Of a stretch of DNA of 64,000 bases, positions 45,401-60,100 are shown in pieces (positions within the stretch are counted from its first letter, which is position 1; every line of letters starts with the position of its first letter). A model generated the notes under the pieces. That model was not told the origin of the DNA. It saw only the letters and a list, made by a program, of their open reading frames with translations, and ran no database searches. Position numbers and translations under genes: made by a program. Source of the stretch: Taudactylus pleione (Eukaryota > Chordata > Amphibia > Anura > Myobatrachidae); the NCBI GenBank assembly GCA_031769625.1, contig JAUIMM010000699.1:434001-498000 (forward strand). The letters run 5' to 3'.

Positions 45401-48400
45401 ATTCGGTGAAATTTTGAGCTGTCTGTGTTTGCTACAAGAGGAGATATCACAAAGTATGCGCTTTTGTTGTTTCCATTGCTTTCAATACATTTTGGCCTAA
45501 AATGAGCATTTGCTGTTTTCTCTTAAATACAACATGGGAGAAAAACCATTTCACATCACATTTGTGGGTCTTGTTCTTCAACACATTTGGTGAAATTTTG
45601 AGCTGTCTCTGTTTGCTACAAGAGGAGATATCACAAAATATGTGCTTTTGTTGTTTCCATTGCTTTCAATGCATTTTGGCAAAAAACCACCATTTGCTGT
45701 TTTCTCTAAAATGCGACATGGGAGAAAAACCATTTCACATCTCATTTGTGGGTCTTGGTCTTCAACACATTCGGTGAAATTTTGAGCTGTCTGTGTTTGC
45801 TACAAGAGGAGATATCACAAAGTATGCGCTTTTCTTGTTTCCATTGCTTTCAATGCATTTTGGCCTAAAATGAGCATTTGATGTTTTTTCTTAAACGCAA
45901 TATGGGAGAAAAACCATTTCACATCACATTTGTGGGTCTTGGTCTATAACACATATGGTGAAAGTTTGAGCTGTCTGTGTTTGCTACAAGAGGAGATATC
46001 ACAAAGTATGCGCTTTTGTTGTTTCCATTGCTTTCAATGCGTTTTGGCCTAAAACGAGCATTTGCTGTTTTCTCTTAAATACAACATGGGAGAAAAACCA
46101 TTTCACATCACATTTGTGGGTCTTGTTCTTCAACACATTCGGTGAAATTTTGAGCTGTCTGTTTGCTACAAGAGGAGATATCACAAAGTATGCGCTTTTG
46201 TTGTTTTCATTGCTTTCAATGCATTTTGGCCTAAAACAACCATTTGCTGTTTTCTCTTAAACGCAACATGGGAGAAAAACCATTTCACATCACATTTGTG
46301 GGTCTTGTTCTTCAACACATTCGGTGAAATTTTGAGCTATCTGTGTTTGCTACAAGAGGAGATATCACAAAGTATGCACTTTTGTTGTTTCCATTGCTTT
46401 CAATGCATTTTGAACTAAAACGAGCATTTGCTGTTTTCTCTTAAACGCAACATGGGAGAAAAACCATTTCACATCACATTTGTGGGTCTTGTTCTTCAAA
46501 ACATTTGGTGAAATTTTGAGCTGTCTGTGTTTGCTACAAGAGGAGATATCACAAAGTATGTGCTTTTGTTGTTTCCATTGCTTTCAATGCATTTTGGCAA
46601 AAAACACCATTTGCTGTTTTCTCTAAAATGCGACATGGGAGAAAAACCATTTCACATCTCATTTGTGGGTCTTGGTCTTCAACACATTCGGTGAAATTTT
46701 GAGCTGTCTGTGTTTGCTACAAGAGGAGATATCACAAAGTGTGCGCTTTTCTTGTTTCCATTGCTTTCAATGCATTTTGGCCTAAAATGAGCATTTGATG
46801 TTTTTTCTTAAACGCAATATGGGAGAAAAACCATTTCACATCACATTTGTGGGTCTTGGTCTATAACACATTTGGTGAAATTTTGAGCTGTCTGTGTTTG
46901 CTACAAGAGGAGATATCACAAAGTATGCGCTTTTGTTGTTTCCATTGCTTTCATTGCATTTTGGCCTAAAACGAGCATTTGCTGTTTTTCTTAAATGCAA
47001 CATGGGAGAAAAACCATTTCACATCCCATTTGTGGGTCTTGGCCTTCAACACATTTGGTGAAATTTTGAGCTGTCTGTGTTTGCTACAAGAGGAGATATC
47101 ACAAACTATGCGCTTTTGTTGTTTCCTTTTCTTTCAATGCGTTTTGGCCTAAAACGAGCATTTGCTGTTTTCTCTTAAACGCAACATGGGAGAAAAACTA
47201 TTTCTCATCACATTTGTGGGTCTTAATCTTCAACACATTTGGTGAAATTTTGAGCTGTCTGTGTTTGCTACAAGAGGAGATATAACAAAGTATGCACTTT
47301 TGTTGTTTCCATTGCTTTCAATGCATTTTGGCCTAAAATGTGCATTTGCTGTTTTCTCTTAAATGCAACATGGGAGAAAAACTATTTCACCTCACATTTG
47401 TGGGTCTTGGTCTTCAACACATTTGGTGAAATTTTGAGATGTCTGTGTTTGCTACAAGAGGAGATATAACAAAGTATGTGCTTTTGTTGTTTCCATTGCT
47501 TTCAATGCATTTTGGCCTAAAACAACCTTTTGCTGTTTTCTCTAAAATACGACATGGGAGAAGAACCATTTCACATCACATTTGTGGGTCTTGGTCTTCA
47601 ACACATTTGGTGAAATTTTGAGCTGTCTGTGTTTGCTACAAGAGGAGATATCACAAAGTATGCGCTTTTGTTGTTTCCATTGCTTTCAATGCATTTTGGC
47701 CTATAACGAGCATTTGCTGTTTTCTCTTAAACGCGACATGGGAGAAAAACCATTTCACATCACATTTGTGGGTCTTGGTCTTCAACACATTCGGTGAAAT
47801 TTTGAGCTGGTTGTTGTTTGCTACAAGAGGAGATATCACAAAGTATGCGCTTTTGTTGTTTCCATTGCTTTCAAAGCATTTTGGCCTAAAACGTGCATTT
47901 GCTGTTTTTTCTTAAACGCAACATGGGAGAAAAACCATTTCACATCACATTTGTGGGTCTTGGTCTTCAACACATTCGGTGAAATTTTGAGCTGCCTCTG
48001 TTTGCTACAAGAGGAGATATCACAAAGTATGCGCTTTTGTTGTTTCCATTGCTTTCAATGCATTTTGGCCTAAAACGAGCATTTGCTGTTTTCTCTAAAA
48101 CGCGACATGGGAGAAAAACCATTTCACATCACATTTGTGGGTCTTGGTCTTCAACACATTTGGTGAAATTTTGAGCTGCCTCTGTTTGCTACAAAAGGAG
48201 ATATCACAAAGTATGCGCTTTTGTTGTTTCCATTGCTTTCAATGCATTTTGGCCTAAAACGAGCATTTGCTGTTTTCTCTAAAACGCGACATGGGAGAAA
48301 AACCATTTCACATCACATTTGTGGGTCTTGGTCTTCAACACATTTGGTGAAATTTTGAGCTGTCTGTGTTTGCTACAAGAGGAGATATCACAAAGTATGT

Positions 48401-51400
48401 GCTCTTGTTGTTTCCATTGCTTTCAATGCGTTTTGGCCTAAAACGAGCATTTGCTGTTTTCTCTTAAATGCAACATGGGAGAAAAACTATTTCACCTCAC
48501 ATTTGTGGGTCTTGGTCTTCAACACATTTGGTGAAATTTTGAGATGTCTGTGTTTGCTACAAGAGGAGATATAACAAAGTATGTGCTTTTGTTGTTTCCA
48601 TTGATTTCAATGCATTTTGGCCTAAAACAACCATTTGCTGTTTTCTCTAAAATGCGACATGGGAGAAGAACCATTTCACATCACATTTGTGGGTCTTGGT
48701 CTTCAACACATTTGGTGAAATTTTGAGCTGTCTGTGTTTGCTACAAGAGGAGATATCACAAAGTATGCACTTTTGTTGTTTCCATTTCTTTCAATGCATT
48801 TTGGCCTAAAATGAGCATTTCATGTTTTTTCTTAAATGCAATATGGGAGAAAAACCATTTCACATCACATTTGTGGGTCTTGGTCTTCAACACATTTGGA
48901 GAAATTTTGAGCTGTCTGTGTTTGCTACAAGAGGAGATATCACAAAGTATGCGCTTTTGTTGTTTCCATTGCTTTCAATGCGTTTTGGCCTAAAACGAGC
49001 ATTTGCTGTTTTCTCTTAAATACAACATGGGAGAAAAACCATTTCACATCACTTTTGTGGGTATTATTCTTCAACACATTTGGTGAAATTTTGAGCTGTC
49101 TGTGTTTGCTACAAGAGGAGATATAACAAAGTATGCGCTTTTGTTGTTTCCATTGCTTTCAATGCATTTTGGCCTAAAAAGTGCATTTGTTGTTTTCTCT
49201 TAAACGCAACATGGGGGAAAAACTATTTCACATCACATTTGTGGGTCTTGGTCTTCAACACATTTGGTGAAATTTTGAGATGTCTGTGTTTGCTACAAGA
49301 GGAGATATCACAAAGTATGTGCTTTTGTTGTTTTCATTGCTTTCAATGCATTTTGGCCTAAAACGAGCATTTGCTGTTTTCTCTTAAACGCGACATGGGA
49401 GAAAAACCATTTCACATCACATTTGTGGGTCTTGGTCTTCAACACATTCGGTGAAAATTTGAGCTCTCTGTGTTTGCTACAAAAGGAGATATCACAAAGT
49501 ATGCGCTTTTGTTGTTTCCATTGCTTTCAATGCATTTTGGCCTAAAACGAGCATTTGCTGTTTTTTCTTAAACGCAAAATTGGAGTAAAACCATTTCACA
49601 TCACATTTGTGGGTCTTGGTCTTCAACACATTTTTTTAAATTTTGAGCTGTCTGTGTTTGCTACAAGAGGAGATATCACAAAGTATGCACTTTTGTTGTT
49701 TCCATTGCTTTCAATGCATTTTGGCCTATAAAGAGCATTTGCTGTTTTCTCTTAAATGCGACATGGGAGAAAAACCATTTCACATCACATTTGTGGGTCT
49801 TGGTCTTCAACACATTCGGTGAAATTTTGAGCTGGTTGTTGTTTGCTACAAGAGGAGATATGACAAAGTATGCGCTTTTCTTGTTTCCATTGCTTTCAAA
49901 GCATTTTGGCCTAAAACGAGCATTTGCTGTTTTTTCTTAAACGCAACATGGGAGAAAAACCATTTCACATCACAATTGTGGGTCTTGGTCTTCAACACAT
50001 TTTTTGAAATTTTGAGCTGTCTGTGTTTGCTACAAGAGGAGATATCACAAAGTATACGCTTTTATTGTTTACATTGCTTTCAATGCGTTTTGGCCTAAAA
50101 CGAGCATTTGCTGTTTTCTCTTAAATACAACATGGGAGAAAAACCATTTCACATCACATTTGTGGGTCTTGTTCTTCAACACATTTGGTGAAATTTTGAG
50201 CTGTCTGTTTGCTACAAGAGGAGATATCACAAAGTATGCGCTTTTGTTGTTTTCATTGCTTTCAATGCATTTTGGCCTAAAACAACCATTTGCTGTTTTC
50301 TCTTAAATGCAACATGGGAGCAAAACCTTTTCACATTACATTTGTGGGTCTTGTTCTTCAACACATTCTTTGAAATTTTGAGCTGTCTGTGTTTGCTACA
50401 AGAGGAGATATCACAAAGTATGCGCTTTTGTTGTTTCCATTGGTTTCAATGCATTTTGGCCAAAAATGACCATTTGCTGTTTTCTCTAAAATGCGACATG
50501 GGAGAAAAACCATTTCACATCACATTTGTGGGTCTTGGTCTTCAACATATTTGGTGAAATTATGAGCTGTCTGTGTTTGCTACAAGAGGAGATATCACAA
50601 AGTATGCGCTCTTGTTGCTTCCATTGCTTTCAATGCGTTTTGGCCTAAAACGAGCATTTGCTGTTTTCTCTTAAATACAACATGGGAGAAAAACCATTTC
50701 ACATCACATTTGTGGGTCTTATTCTTCAACACATTTGGTGAAATTTTGAGCTGTCTGTGTTTGCTACAAGAGGAGATATAACAAAGTATGCGCTTTTGTT
50801 GTTTCCATTGCTTTCAATGCATTTTGGCCTAAAACGTGCATTTGCTGTTTTCTCTTAAATGCAACATGGGAGAAAAACTATTTCACCTCACATTTGTGGG
50901 TCTTGGTCTTCAACACATTTGGTGAAATTTTGAAATGTCTGTGTTTGCTACAAGAGGAGATATAACAAAGTATGTGCTTTTGTTGTTTCCATTGCTTTCA
51001 ATGCATTTTGGCCTAAAACGACCATTTGCTGTTTTCTCTAAAATGCGACATGGGTGAAGAACCATTTCACATCACATTTGTGGGTCTTGGTCTTCAACAC
51101 ATGTGGTGAAATTTTGAGCTGTCTGTGTTTGCTACAAGAGGAGATATCACAAAGTATGCGCTTTTGTTGTTTCCATTTCTTTCAATGCATTTTGGCCTAA
51201 AATGAGCATTTGATGTTTTTTCTTAAATGCAATATGGGAGAAAAACCATTTCACATCACATTTGTGGGTCTTGGTCTTCAACACATTTGGTGAAATTTTG
51301 AGCTGTCTGTGTTTGCTACAAGAGGAGATATAACAAAGTATGCGCTTTTGTTGTTTCCATTGCTTTCAATGCATTTTGGCCTAAAACGTGCATTTGCTGT

Positions 51401-52340
51401 TTTCTCTTAAATGCAACATGGGAGAAAAACTATTTCACCTCACATTTGTGGGTCTTGGTCTTCAACACATTTGGTGAAATTTTGAGATGTCTGTGTTTGC
51501 TACAAGAGGAGATATAACAAAGTATGTGCTTTTGTTGTTTCCATTGCTTTCAATGCATTTTGGCCTAAAATGACCATTTGCTGTTTTCTCTAAAATGCGA
51601 CATGGGAGAAGAACCATTTCACATCACATTTGTGGGTCTTGGTCTTCAACACATTTGGTGAAATTTTGAGCTGTCTGTGTTTGCTACAAGAGGAGATATC
51701 ACAAAGTATGCGCTTTTGTTGTTTCCATTTCTTTCAATGCATTTTGGCCTAAAATGAGCATTTGATGTTTTTTCTTAAATGCAATATGGGAGAAAAACCA
51801 TTTCACATCACATTTGTGGGTCTTGGTCTTCAACACATTTGGTGAAATTTTGAGCTGTCTGTGTTTGCTACAAGAGGAGATATCACAAAGTATGCGCTTT
51901 TGTTGTTTCCATTGCTTTCAATGCGTTTTGGCCTAAAACGAGCATTTGCTGTTTTCTCTTAAATACAACATGGGAGAAAAACCATTTCACATCACATTTG
52001 TGGGTCTTATTCTTCAACACATTTGGTGAAATTTTGAGCTGTCTGTGTTTGCTACAAGAGGAGATATAACAAAGTACGCGCTTTTGTTGTTTCCATTGCT
52101 TTCAATGCATTTTGGCCTAAAAAGTGCATTTGCTGTTTTCTCTTAAACGCAACATGGGGGAAAAACTATTTCACATCACATTTGTGGGTCTTGGTCTTCA
52201 ACACATTTGGTGAAATTTTGAGATGTCTGTGTTTGCTACAAGAGGAGATATCACAAAGTATGCGCTTTTGTTGTTTCCATTGCTTTCAATGCATTTTGGC
52301 CTAAAACGAGCATTTGCTGTTTTTTCTTAAACGCAACATG
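42453..52340 (+). repeat. Right satellite, irregular block
   Basis: Monomers here form short, inexact duplications: a 1,102-bp (6-unit) offset links about 44.9 kb with about 46.0 kb, a 1,105-bp offset links about 47.44 kb with 48.54 kb, and a 3-unit offset of about 551 bp links about 51.2 kb with 51.75 kb. Unusual units include TTTTGAACTAAAACG (44026, 45308, 46411), TTTTGGCAAAAAAC (about 45677 and 46595), and GGTCTATAACACAT (about 45940 and 46858). The GCGACATGGG variant first appears at about 45.7 kb. No coding sequence is seen. Confidence 0.75.
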
Positions 52341-55300
52341 GGAGAAAAACCATTTCACATCACATTTGTGGGTCTTGGTCTTCAACACATTTTTTTAAAT
52401 TTTGAGCTGTCTGTGTTTGCTACAAGAGGAGATATCACAAAGTATGCGCTTTTGTTGTTTCCATTTCTTTCAATGCATTTTGGCCTAAAATGAGCATTTG
52501 ATGTTTTTTCTTAAATGCAATATGGGAGAAAAACCATTTCACATCACATTTGTGGGTCTTGGTCTTCAACACATTTGGTGAAATTTTGAGCTGTCTGTGT
52601 TTGCTACAAGAGGAGATATCACAAAGTATGCGCTTTTGTTGTTTCCATTGCTTTCAATGCGTTTTGGCCTAAAACGAGCATTTGCTGTTTTCTCTTAAAT
52701 ACAACATGGGAGAAAAACCATTTCACATCACATTTGTGGGTCTTATTCTTCAACACATTTGGTGAAATTTTGAGCTGTCTGTGTTTGCTACAAGAGGAGA
52801 TATAACAAAGTACGCGCTTTTGTTGTTTCCATTGCTTTCAATGCATTTTGGCCTAAAAAGTGCATTTGCTGTTTTCTCTTAAATGCAACATGGGGGAAAA
52901 ACTATTTCACATCACATTTGTGGGTCTTGGTCTTCAACACATTTGGTGAAATTTTGAGATGTCTGTGTTTGCTACAAGAGGAGATATCACAAAGTATGCG
53001 CTTTTGTTGTTTCCATTGCTTTCAATGCATTTTGGCCTAAAACGAGCATTTGCTGTTTTTTCTTAAACGCAACATGGGAGAAAAACCATTTCACATCACA
53101 TTTGTGGGTCTTGGTCTTCAACACATTTTTTTAAATTTTGAGCTGTCTGTGTTTGCTACAAGAGGAGATATCACAAAGTATGCGCTTTTGTTGTTTCCAT
53201 TGCTTTCAATGCATTTTGGCCTATAACGAGCATTTGCTGTTTTCTCTTAAACGCGACATGGGAGAAAAACCATTTCACATCACATTTGTGGGTCTTGGTC
53301 TTCAACACATTCGGTGAAATTTTGAGCTGGTTATTGTTTGCTACAAGAGGAGATATCACAAAGTATGCGCTTTTGTTGTTTCCATTGCTTTCAAAGCATT
53401 TTGGCCTAAAACGAGCATTTGCTGTTTTTTCTTAAACGCAACATGGGAGAAAAACCATTTCACATCACATTTGTGGGTCTTGGTCTTCAACACATTTTTT
53501 AAATTTTGAGCTGTCTGTGTTTGCTACAAGAGGAGATATCACAAAGTATGCGCTTTTGTTGTTTACATTGCTTTCAATGCGTTTTGGCCTAAAACGAGCA
53601 TTTGCTGTTTTCTCTTAAATACAACATGGGAGAAAAACCATTTCACATCACATTTGTGGGTCTTGTTCTTCAACACATTCAGTGAAATTTTGAACTGTCT
53701 GTTTGCTACAAGAGGAGATATCACAAAGTATGCGCTTTTGTTGTTTTCATTGCTTTCAATGCATTTTGGCCTAAAACAACCATTTGCTGTTTTCTCTTAA
53801 ATGCAACATGGGAGAAAAACCTTTTCACATCACATTTGTGGGTCTTGTTCTTCAACACATTCTGTGAAATTTTGAGCTGTCTGTGTTTGCTACAAGAGGA
53901 GACATCACAAAGTATGCGCTTTTGTTGTTTCCATTGCTTTCAATGCATTTTGACCTAAAATGAGCATTTGCTGTTTTCTCTTAAATGCAACATGGGAGAA
54001 AAACCATTTCACATCACATTTGTGGGTCTTGGTCTTCAACACATTCGGTGAAATTTTGAGCTGTCTGTGTTTGCTACAAGAGGAGATATCACAAAGTATG
54101 CGCTTTTGTTGTTTCCATTGCTTTCAATACATTTTGGCCTAAAACGAGCATTTGCTGTTTTCTCTTAAATACAACATGGGAGAAAAACCATTTCACATCA
54201 CATTTGTGGGTCTTGTTCTTCAACACATTCGGTGAAATTTTGAGCTGTCTCTGTTTGCTACAAGACGAGATATCACAAAGTATGCACTTTTGTTGTTTCC
54301 ATTGCTTTCAATGCATTTTGGCCTAAAACGAGCATTTGCTGTTTTTTCTTAAACGCAACATGGGAGAAAAACTATTTCACATCACATTTGTGGGTCTTGG
54401 TCTTCAACACATTTGGTGAAATTTTGAGATGTCTGTGTTTGCTACAAGAGGAGATATCACAAAGTATGTGCTTTTGTTGTTTCCATTGCTTTCAATGCAT
54501 TTTGGTCTAAAACAACCATTTGCTGTTTTCTCTTAAATACAACATGGGAGAAAAACCATTTCACATCACTTTTGTGGGTCTTATTCTTCAACACATTTGG
54601 TGAAATTTTGAGCTGTCTGTGTTTGCTACAAGAGGAGATATAACAAAGTATGCGCTTTTGTTGTTTCCATTGCTTTCAATGCATTTTGGCCTAAAAAGTG
54701 CATTTGCTGTTTTCTCTTAAACGCAACATGGGAGAAAAACCATTTCACATCACATTTGTGGGTCTTGGTCTTCAACACATTTTTTTAAATTTTGAGCTGT
54801 CTGTGTTTGCTACAAGAGGAGATATCACAAAGTATGCGCTTTTGTTGTTTCCATTTCTTTCAATGCATTTTGGCCTAAAATGAGCATTTGATGTTTTTTC
54901 TTAAATGCAATATGGGAGAAAAACCATTTCACATCACATTTGTGGGTCTTGGTCTTCAACACATTTGGTGAAATTTTGAGCTGTCTGTGTTTGCTACAAG
55001 AGGAGATATCACAAAGTATGCGCTTTTGTTGTTTCCATTGCTTTCAATGCGTTTTGGCCTAAAACGAGCATTTGCTGTTTTCTCTTAAATACAACATGGG
55101 AGAAAAACCATTTCACATCACATTTGTGGGTCTTATTCTTCAACACATTTGGTGAAATTTTGAGCTGTCTGTGTTTGCTACAAGAGGAGATATAACAAAG
55201 TACGCGCTTTTGTTGTTTCCATTGCTTTCAATGCATTTTGGCCTAAAAAGTGCATTTGCTGTTTTCTCTTAAATGCAACATGGGGGAAAAACTATTTCAC

Positions 55301-57119
55301 ATCACATTTGTGGGTCTTGGTCTTCAACACATTTGGTGAAATTTTGAGATGTCTGTGTTTGCTACAAGAGGAGATATCACAAAGTATGCGCTTTTGTTGT
55401 TTCCATTGCTTTCAATGCATTTTGGCCTAAAACGAGCATTTGCTGTTTTTTCTTAAACGCAACATGGGAGAAAAACCATTTCACATCACATTTGTGGGTC
55501 TTGGTCTTCAACACATTTTTTTAAATTTTGAGCTGTCTGTGTTTGCTACAAGAGGAGATATCACAAAGTATGCGCTTTTGTTGTTTCCATTGCTTTCAAT
55601 GCATTTTGGCCTATAACGAGCATTTGCTGTTTTCTCTTAAACGCGACATGGGAGAAAAACCATTTCACATCACATTTGTGGGTCTTGGTCTTCAACACAT
55701 TCGGTGAAATTTTGAGCTGGTTATTGTTTGCTACAAGAGGAGATATCACAAAGTATGCGCTTTTGTTGTTTCCATTGCTTTCAAAGCATTTTGGCCTAAA
55801 ACGAGCATTTGCTGTTTTTTCTTAAACGCAACATGGGAGAAAAACCATTTCACATCACATTTGTGGGTCTTGGTCTTCAACACATTTTTTAAATTTTGAG
55901 CTGTCTGTGTTTGCTACAAGAGGAGATATCACAAAGTATGCGCTTTTGTTGTTTACATTGCTTTCAATGCGTTTTGGCCTAAAACGAGCATTTGCTGTTT
56001 TCTCTTAAATACAACATGGGAGAAAAACCATTTCACATCACATTTGTGGGTCTTGTTCTTCAACACATTCAGTGAAATTTTGAACTGTCTGTTTGCTACA
56101 AGAGGAGATATCACAAAGTATGCGCTTTTGTTGTTTTCATTGCTTTCAATGCATTTTGGCCTAAAACAACCATTTGCTGTTTTCTCTTAAATGCAACATG
56201 GGAGAAAAACCTTTTCACATCACATTTGTGGGTCTTGTTCTTCAACACATTCTGTGAAATTTTGAGCTGTCTGTGTTTGCTACAAGAGGAGACATCACAA
56301 AGTATGCGCTTTTGTTGTTTCCATTGCTTTCAATGCATTTTGACCTAAAATGAGCATTTGCTGTTTTCTCTTAAATGCAACATGGGAGAAAAACCATTTC
56401 ACATCACATTTGTGGGTCTTGTTCTTCAACACATTCGGTGAAATTTTGAGCTGTCTGTGTTTGCTACAAGAGGAGATATCACAAAGTATGCGCTTTTGTT
56501 GTTTCCATTGCTTTCAATACATTTTGGCCTAAAACGAGCATTTGCTGTTTTCTCTTAAATACAACATGGGAGAAAAACCATTTCACATCACATTTGTGGG
56601 TCTTGTTCTTCAACACATTCGGTGAAATTTTGAGCTGTCTCTGTTTGCTACAAGACGAGATATCACAAAGTATGCACTTTTGTTGTTTCCATTGCTTTCA
56701 ATGCATTTTGGCCTAAAACGAGCATTTGCTGTTTTTTCTTAAACGCAACATGGGAGAAAAACTATTTCACATCACATTTGTGGGTCTTGGTCTTCAACAC
56801 ATTTGGTGAAATTTTGAGATGTCTGTGTTTGCTACAAGAGGAGATATCACAAAGTATGTGCTTTTGTTGTTTCCATTGCTTTCAATGCATTTTGGTCTAA
56901 AACAACCATTTGCTGTTTTCTCTTAAATACAACATGGGAGAAAAACCATTTCACATCACTTTTGTGGGTCTTATTCTTCAACACATTTGGTGAAATTTTG
57001 AGCTGTCTGTGTTTGCTACAAGAGGAGATATAACAAAGTATGCGCTTTTGTTGTTTCCATTGCTTTCAATGCATTTTGGCCTAAAAAGTGCATTTGCTGT
57101 TTTCTCTTAAACGCAACAT
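52340..57119 (+). repeat. 13-monomer higher-order repeat, 2,390 bp, two copies
   Basis: Copies lie at about 52340-54729 and 54730-57119. Landmarks exactly 2,390 bp apart include CTATAACGAG (53222 and 55612), GAGCTGGTTATTGTTTGC (about 53325 and 55715), TTTTGAACTGTCTG (about 53689 and 56079), GAGACATCACAAAG (about 53897 and 56287) and TTTTGGTCTAAAAC (about 54501 and 56891). One visible difference is GGTCTTGGTCTTC against GGTCTTGTTCTTC at about 54030 and 56420. Confidence 0.87.
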
Positions 57120-60100
57120 GGGGGAAAAACTATTTCACATCACATTTGTGGGTCTTGGTCTTCAACACATTTGGTGAAATTTTGAGATGTCTGTGTTTGC
57201 TAAAAGAGGAGATATCACCAAGTATGTGCTTTTGTTGTTTTCATTGCTTTCAATGCATTTTGGCCTAAAACGAGCATTTGCTGTTTTCTCTTAAACGCGA
57301 CATGGGAGAAAAACCATTTCACATCACATTTGTGGGTCTTGGTCTTCAACACATTCGGTGAAATTTTGAGCTGTCTCTGTTTGCTACAAAAGGAGATATC
57401 ACAAAGTATGCGCTTTTGTTGGTTCCATTGCTTTCAATGCATTTTGGCCTAAAACGAGCATTTGCTGTTTTTTCTTAAACGCAACATGGGAGAAAAACCA
57501 TTTCACATCACATTTGTGGGTCTTGGTCTTCAACACATTTTTTTAAATTTTGAGCTGTCTGTGTTTGCTACAAGAGGAGATATCACAAAGTATGTGCTTT
57601 TGTTGTTTCCATTGCTTTCAATGCATTTTGGCCTATAACGAGCATTTGCTGTTTTCTCTTAAACGCGACATGGGAGAAAAACCATTTCACATCACATTTG
57701 TGGGTCTTGGTCTTCAACACATTTGGTGAAATTTTGAGCTGGTTGTTGTTTGCTACAAGAGGAGATATCACAAAGTATGCGCTTTTGTTGTTTCCATTGC
57801 TTTCAAAGCATTTTGGCCTAAAACGAGCATTTGCTGTTTTTTCTTAAATGCAACGTGGGAGAAAAACCATTTCACATCACATTTGTGGGTCTTGGTCTTC
57901 AACACATTTGGTGAAATTTTGAGCTGCCTGTGTTTGCTACAAGAGGAGATATCACAAAGTATGCGCTTTTGTTGTTTCCATTGCTTTCAATGCATTTTGG
58001 CCTAAAACGAGCATTTGCTGTTTTCTCTAAAACGCGACATAGGAGAAAAACCATTTCACATCACATTTGTGGGTCTTGGTCTTCAACACATTTGGTGAAA
58101 TTTTGAGCTGTCTGTGTTTGCTACAAGAGGAGATATCACAAAGTATGTGCTCTTGTTGTTTCCATTGCTTTCAATGCGTTTTGGCCTAAAACGAGCATTT
58201 GCTGTTTTCTCTTAAATACAACATGGGAGAAAAACAATTTCACATCACATTTGTGGGTCTTATTCTTCAACACATTTGGTGAAATTTTGAGCTGTCTGTG
58301 TTTGCTACAAGAGGAGATATAACAAAGTATGCGCTTTTGTTGTTTCCATTGCTTTCAATGCATTTTGGCCTAAAACGTGCATTTGCTGTTTTCTCTTAAA
58401 TGCAACATTTGAGAAAAACTATTTCACCTCACATTTGTGGGTCTTGGTCTTCAACACATTTGGTGAAATTTTGAGATGTCTGTGTTTGCTACAAGATGAG
58501 ATATAACAAAGTATGTGCTTTTGTTGTTTCCATTGCTTTCAATGCATTTTGGCCTAAAATGAGCATTTGATGTTTTTTCTTAAATGCAATATGGGAGAAA
58601 AACCATTTCACATCACATTTGTGGGTCTTGGTCTTCAACACATTTGTAGAAATTTTGAGCTGTCTGTGTTTGCTACAAGAGGAGATATCACAAAGTATGC
58701 GCTTTTGTTGTTTCCATTGCTTTCAATACATTTTGGCCTAAAACGAGCATTTGCTGTTTTCTCTTAAATACAACATGGGAGAAAAACCATTTCACATCAC
58801 ATTTGTGGGTCTTGTTCTTCAACACATTCGGTGAAATTTTGAGCTGTCTCTGTTTGCTACAAGACGAGATATCACAAAGTATGCACTTTTGTTGTTTCCA
58901 TTGCTTTCAATGCATTTTGGCCTAAAACGAGCATTTGCTGTTTTTTCTTAAACGCAACATGGGAGAAAAACTATTTCACATCACATTTGTGGGTCTTGGT
59001 CTTCAACACATTTGGTGAAATTTTGAGATGTCTGTGTTTGCTACAAGAGGAGATATCACAAAGTATGTGCTTTTGTTGTTTCCATTGCTTTCAATGCATT
59101 TTGGTCTAAAACAACCATTTGCTGTTTTCTCTTAAATACAACATGGGAGAAAAACCATTTCACATCACTTTTGTGGGTCTTATTCTTCAACACATTTGGT
59201 GAAATTTTGAGCTGTCTGTGTTTGCTACAAGAGGAGATATAACAAAGTATGCGCTTTTGTTGTTTCCATTGCTTTCAATGCATTTTGGCCTAAAAAGTGC
59301 ATTTGCTGTTTTCTCTTAAACGCAACATGGGGGAAAAACTATTTCACATCACATTTGTGGGTCTTGGTCTTCAACACATTTGGTGAAATTTTGAGATGTC
59401 TGTGTTTGCTAAAAGAGGAGATATCACCAAGTATGTGCTTTTGTTGTTTTCATTGCTTTCAATGCATTTTGGCCTAAAACGAGCATTTGCTGTTTTCTCT
59501 TAAACGCGACATGGGAGAAAAACCATTTCACATCACATTTGTGGGTCTTGGTCTTCAACACATTCGGTGAAATTTTGAGCTGTCTCTGTTTGCTACAAAA
59601 GGAGATATCACAAAGTATGCGCTTTTGTTGGTTCCATTGCTTTCAATGCATTTTGGCCTAAAACGAGCATTTGCTGTTTTTTCTTAAACGCAACATGGGA
59701 GAAAAACCATTTCACATCACATTTGTGGGTCTTGGTCTTCAACACATTTTTTTAAATTTTGAGCTGTCTGTGTTTGCTACAAGAGGAGATATCACAAAGT
59801 ATGTGCTTTTGTTGTTTCCATTGCTTTCAATGCATTTTGGCCTATAACGAGCATTTGCTGTTTTCTCTTAAACGCGACATGGGAGAAAAACCATTTCACA
59901 TCACATTTGTGGGTCTTGGTCTTCAACACATTTGGTGAAATTTTGAGCTGGTTGTTGTTTGCTACAAGAGGAGATATCACAAAGTATGCGCTTTTGTTGT
60001 TTCCATTGCTTTCAAAGCATTTTGGCCTAAAACGAGCATTTGCTGTTTTTTCTTAAATGCAACGTGGGAGAAAAACCATTTCACATCACATTTGTGGGTC

